Part shown: in pieces, positions 8,541 to 9,766 of the stretch | How positions within the stretch are numbered: the first letter of the stretch is position 1 | Layout: each line of letters starts with the position of its first letter | Assembly (NCBI GenBank): GCA_030151165.1 | Contig: JASLEM010000581.1 | Location: 1-9,766 of the forward strand | Direction of reading: 5' to 3' | Origin: Burkholderiaceae bacterium | Lineage (GTDB): Bacteria > Pseudomonadota > Gammaproteobacteria > Burkholderiales > Burkholderiaceae | Length of the DNA: 9,766 nucleotides | Translations under genes and position numbers: made by a program | The notes under the pieces: model-generated | Told to the model about the DNA's origin: nothing | The model's database searches: none | Seen by the model: only the letters and a program-made list of their open reading frames with translations

Positions 8541-8957
8541 CTAGGCGCCGCCTCGCCTGGCGCTGCGGTGCGCCCAGGCGCAGCGCACCCTGATGCCCGC
8601 GACGACGACGACGGCCGGCGCCAGCAGGCAGATGGCCAGCGTGCTGGCGATCGCAATGGGCGCCAGCGCGTACGCGAGCGTGTAGCCCAGGGCGCCCAGC
8701 ACCAGCGCCCGGGCGGCGAAGCGGCGGAGGGCCTGCTCGCGTGCGGGATCTCAGGACAGACGCGCCAACGGCACCAACCTCTTGGGGGTCGCGTTCGCGC
8801 AGAGGAGCACGACCGAGCCCATCAGCATGCCCATCAGTCGCTCGACCGTCTCGGCGCTGACGACGTGCCGCTGCCGCAGCGCATTGAGCGCCACGGCCGT
8901 CAACAGGTAGAGCGCGGCGATCGACAATGAGCTGCGAATCGAACGATTCATGATCAT
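8541..8957 (-). pseudogene. SdpI-like small membrane protein gene interrupted by an in-frame TGA
   Basis: ATG 8957 overlaps the upstream repressor's TGA in an ATGA arrangement, with AAGGAG 5 nt before it, so translation is coupled. The first 68 residues hold two membrane helices, near 9-27 and 41-54, and then ANATPKRL (54-61), which resembles the GNxLPKxR motif of SdpI. TGA 8753-8751 ends the frame there. In the same frame, without any shift, coding quality continues for 69 more codons to TAG 8543-8541: DPAREQALRRFAARALVLG, then further hydrophobic segments around LGYTLAYALAPIAIASTL and a basic tail. EQALRRFAARALVLG matches the spacing of the THRFGGRLF region of the intact SdpI-like protein at 2583-3248. 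The whole would be about 138 residues, roughly half an SdpI. From the motif order I would expect a Cys (TGC) at the stop position. Loss of the second half probably inactivates the protein; a sequencing error is also possible. Confidence 0.7.
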
Positions 8958-9268
8958 GATTTCTCCTTGGTCCGCCTGCTGGCGGGCGTGGCCGGCGTCT
9001 CGGGCGTGACCTGCAAGCCGAACGCCTGTGCGAATCCCATGAGCGCCTCCTCGAGCACCGACATCTTCAGCCGGTACGTGATGGTGCGCCCGCTCTTCTC
9101 TGCCTCGATGAGGTCCGCGGCCACCAACACGGCGAAGTGCGCCGACATGGTCGGCTTCGACACGTCGAAGGCCTCGGCCAGGGGGCCCGCACCCATCGGC
9201 CCGGCGCGCAGCAACTGCAGCACTTGACGGCGAGTGGGATCGGCGAGCGCCTTGAAGATCGAGGTCAT
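8954..9268 (-). CDS. ArsR-family winged-helix repressor, SdpR type (second copy)
   Basis: A 104-residue winged-helix regulator that probably represses its own two-gene operon. It has DPTRRQVLQLL (residues 10-20), the recognition helix region SKPTMSAHFAVLVAADL (37-53), the wing EKSGRTITYRL (57-67) and the SdpR-type VLEEALMGF (71-79). It contains no Cys, so metal sensing through thiols is excluded. By eye, 50 of the first 84 positions equal those of the repressor at 2285-2593 without a gap. The C-terminal tail (about 85-104) is Pro/Thr then basic and differs from the paralogue. ATG 9268 is the start: no ribosome site is visible, and the predicted transcription start falls on it. The stop overlaps the next gene's ATG by 4 bp. 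Confidence 0.92.
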   Translation of the reverse strand: MTSIFKALADPTRRQVLQLLRAGPMGAGPLAEAFDVSKPTMSAHFAVLVAADLIEAEKSGRTITYRLKMSVLEEALMGFAQAFGLQVTPETPATPASRRTKEKS

Positions 9269-9302
9269 GATTGATCATTAGCTAAACATCTAATGATGTC
9301 AA
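9269..9302 (-). promoter_or_regulatory. Promoter and probable operator of the second sdpR-type gene
   Basis: On the minus strand TTGACA (9302-9297) is followed after 17 bp by AATGAT (9279-9274, 4/6 match to -10) and, five bases later, by ATG 9268. A perfect inverted repeat with 8-bp arms, ATCATTAG (9274-9281) and CTAATGAT (9290-9297) on the plus strand, encloses CTAAACAT and spans the spacer and -10 box. Repressor binding would exclude RNA polymerase. The layout matches 2251-2284, but the repeat sequence is different. Confidence 0.75.
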
Positions 9303-9348
9303 GCGCAATTCAGAGCAGGTATGTCCGCTGCGGAGAAGCCAGACGGGT

Positions 9349-9766
9349 TCACCGCTGACCGTCTCCGACCCAGTGAGCCCCGTCGCACCCAGCGGCCAGA
9401 ACCTTGGACAACCGAACGTCAGAGCGGTTGTTCTTGCCCTTCAGGTAGATGACGTCCTGCACGAGGTAGCGACCTTGCTCACGCGCCACCTCGACCGCAA
9501 CCGGCTTCGTCCAGCCGGGCTCGTTGGTCTCTGCATGCGTCAGCGTCAAATAGACGCGAACGACGCCTTGCTTCACTGGGCGCGTCCTTTCAACTCGGAA
9601 GGCGCTCGGTGCTGCCATTTCGTCGCCACCCGTAAAGAGTCCGAGCTCCAGCCACCCGAAATGAGGCTTCATGTCGGTCTCTGGGTGCTGCCGAAAGTAG
9701 TCGGCCTCGCAGTCGGCAGTGAGGTCGATGCGGTGGCGCAGGGCTCTGCCGATCAAGGGAGCAAAA
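9349..9766 (-). CDS. Protein of unassigned function, C-terminal part (5' end outside window)
   Basis: The frame is open to the right edge (reading in with Phe-Ala-Pro-Leu), so a TTG at 9756 is probably internal and the gene starts outside. The visible 138 codons run to TGA 9351-9349. The sequence shows a polar start with CEADYFRQHPETD, a middle with alternating beta-strand pattern (VVRVYLTLTHAE, KPVAVEVAREQGRYLVQDVIYL), and an end with RLSKVLAAGCDGAHWVG. The 'long strand, then Gly-x-Tyr-x-Val-x-Asp-Val' pattern resembles NTF2-like / DUF3828-type small exported proteins, but I would not name the family firmly. No membrane segment is visible in this part. The 46-bp gap to the second SdpR promoter shows no terminator. 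Confidence 0.7.
   Translation of the reverse strand, partial: FAPLIGRALRHRIDLTADCEADYFRQHPETDMKPHFGWLELGLFTGGDEMAAPSAFRVERTRPVKQGVVRVYLTLTHAETNEPGWTKPVAVEVAREQGRYLVQDVIYLKGKNNRSDVRLSKVLAAGCDGAHWVGDGQR

Noticed and set aside
8541..8753. Selenocysteine recoding at TGA 8753-8751
   Set aside because: A Cys would fit the position, but I see no clear SECIS-like hairpin right after the TGA and know of no selenoprotein in this membrane family. A nonsense change or base error is simpler.

Overview
The window is high-GC Gram-negative chromosome. The signs are strong G/C preference at third codon positions, a TonB-dependent outer-membrane receptor, signal peptides with AxA cleavage sites, and a proteobacterial DEAD-box helicase with an Arg/Gly/Asp-rich tail. 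The receptor N-terminus (VQRVEITGS..IRR) and the helicase core look most like Burkholderiales to me (Massilia/Burkholderia-like). Xanthomonadaceae are an alternative. This assignment is inference, because no search could be run.

Layout, left to right. (1) 2-1294 (+): the C-terminal part of a DEAD-box RNA helicase whose start lies outside the window. It ends in a tandem DRPxF repeat tail and is followed by a textbook UUCG-loop terminator (1338-1360). (2) 1461-2049 (-): a small membrane protein gene that is readable only if the frame is changed once, so it looks broken. (3) 2251-3248 (+): a compact autoregulated cassette with a promoter/operator, an SdpR-type ArsR repressor and an overlapping SdpI-family membrane protein. 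(4) 3249-3543: a non-coding leader with palindromes. (5) 3544-6423 (+): a 959-residue TonB-dependent receptor with a GTG start, followed by a 13-bp perfect terminator-like hairpin. (6) 6509-6798 (+): a small Cys-rich zinc-ribbon-like gene interrupted by an apparent one-base deletion. (7) 6953-8365 (-): an exported alpha/beta hydrolase with a clear Ser-Asp-His triad and a probable TTG start. (8) 8541-9302 (-): a second SdpR-type cassette, whose half-SdpI-like membrane protein is cut by an in-frame TGA. (9) 9349-9766 (-): the C-terminal part of an unassigned protein that runs off the right edge.

The main biological story is the pair of SdpR/SdpI-like cassettes that flank the receptor and the hydrolase in opposite orientations. 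The two repressors are about 60% identical over 84 ungapped positions (counted by eye). Each has a TTGACA -35, an inverted repeat between or over the promoter elements, and a predicted transcription start at or next to the ATG, so both mRNAs may be leaderless. The two inverted repeats differ in sequence, which suggests paralogues with separate specificities. The second notable point is three independent reading-frame lesions within 9.8 kb (about 1645-1700, 6648 and 8751). They are either pseudogenes or assembly/sequencing errors, and at two of the sites the intended protein can be reconstructed with a single-base change.
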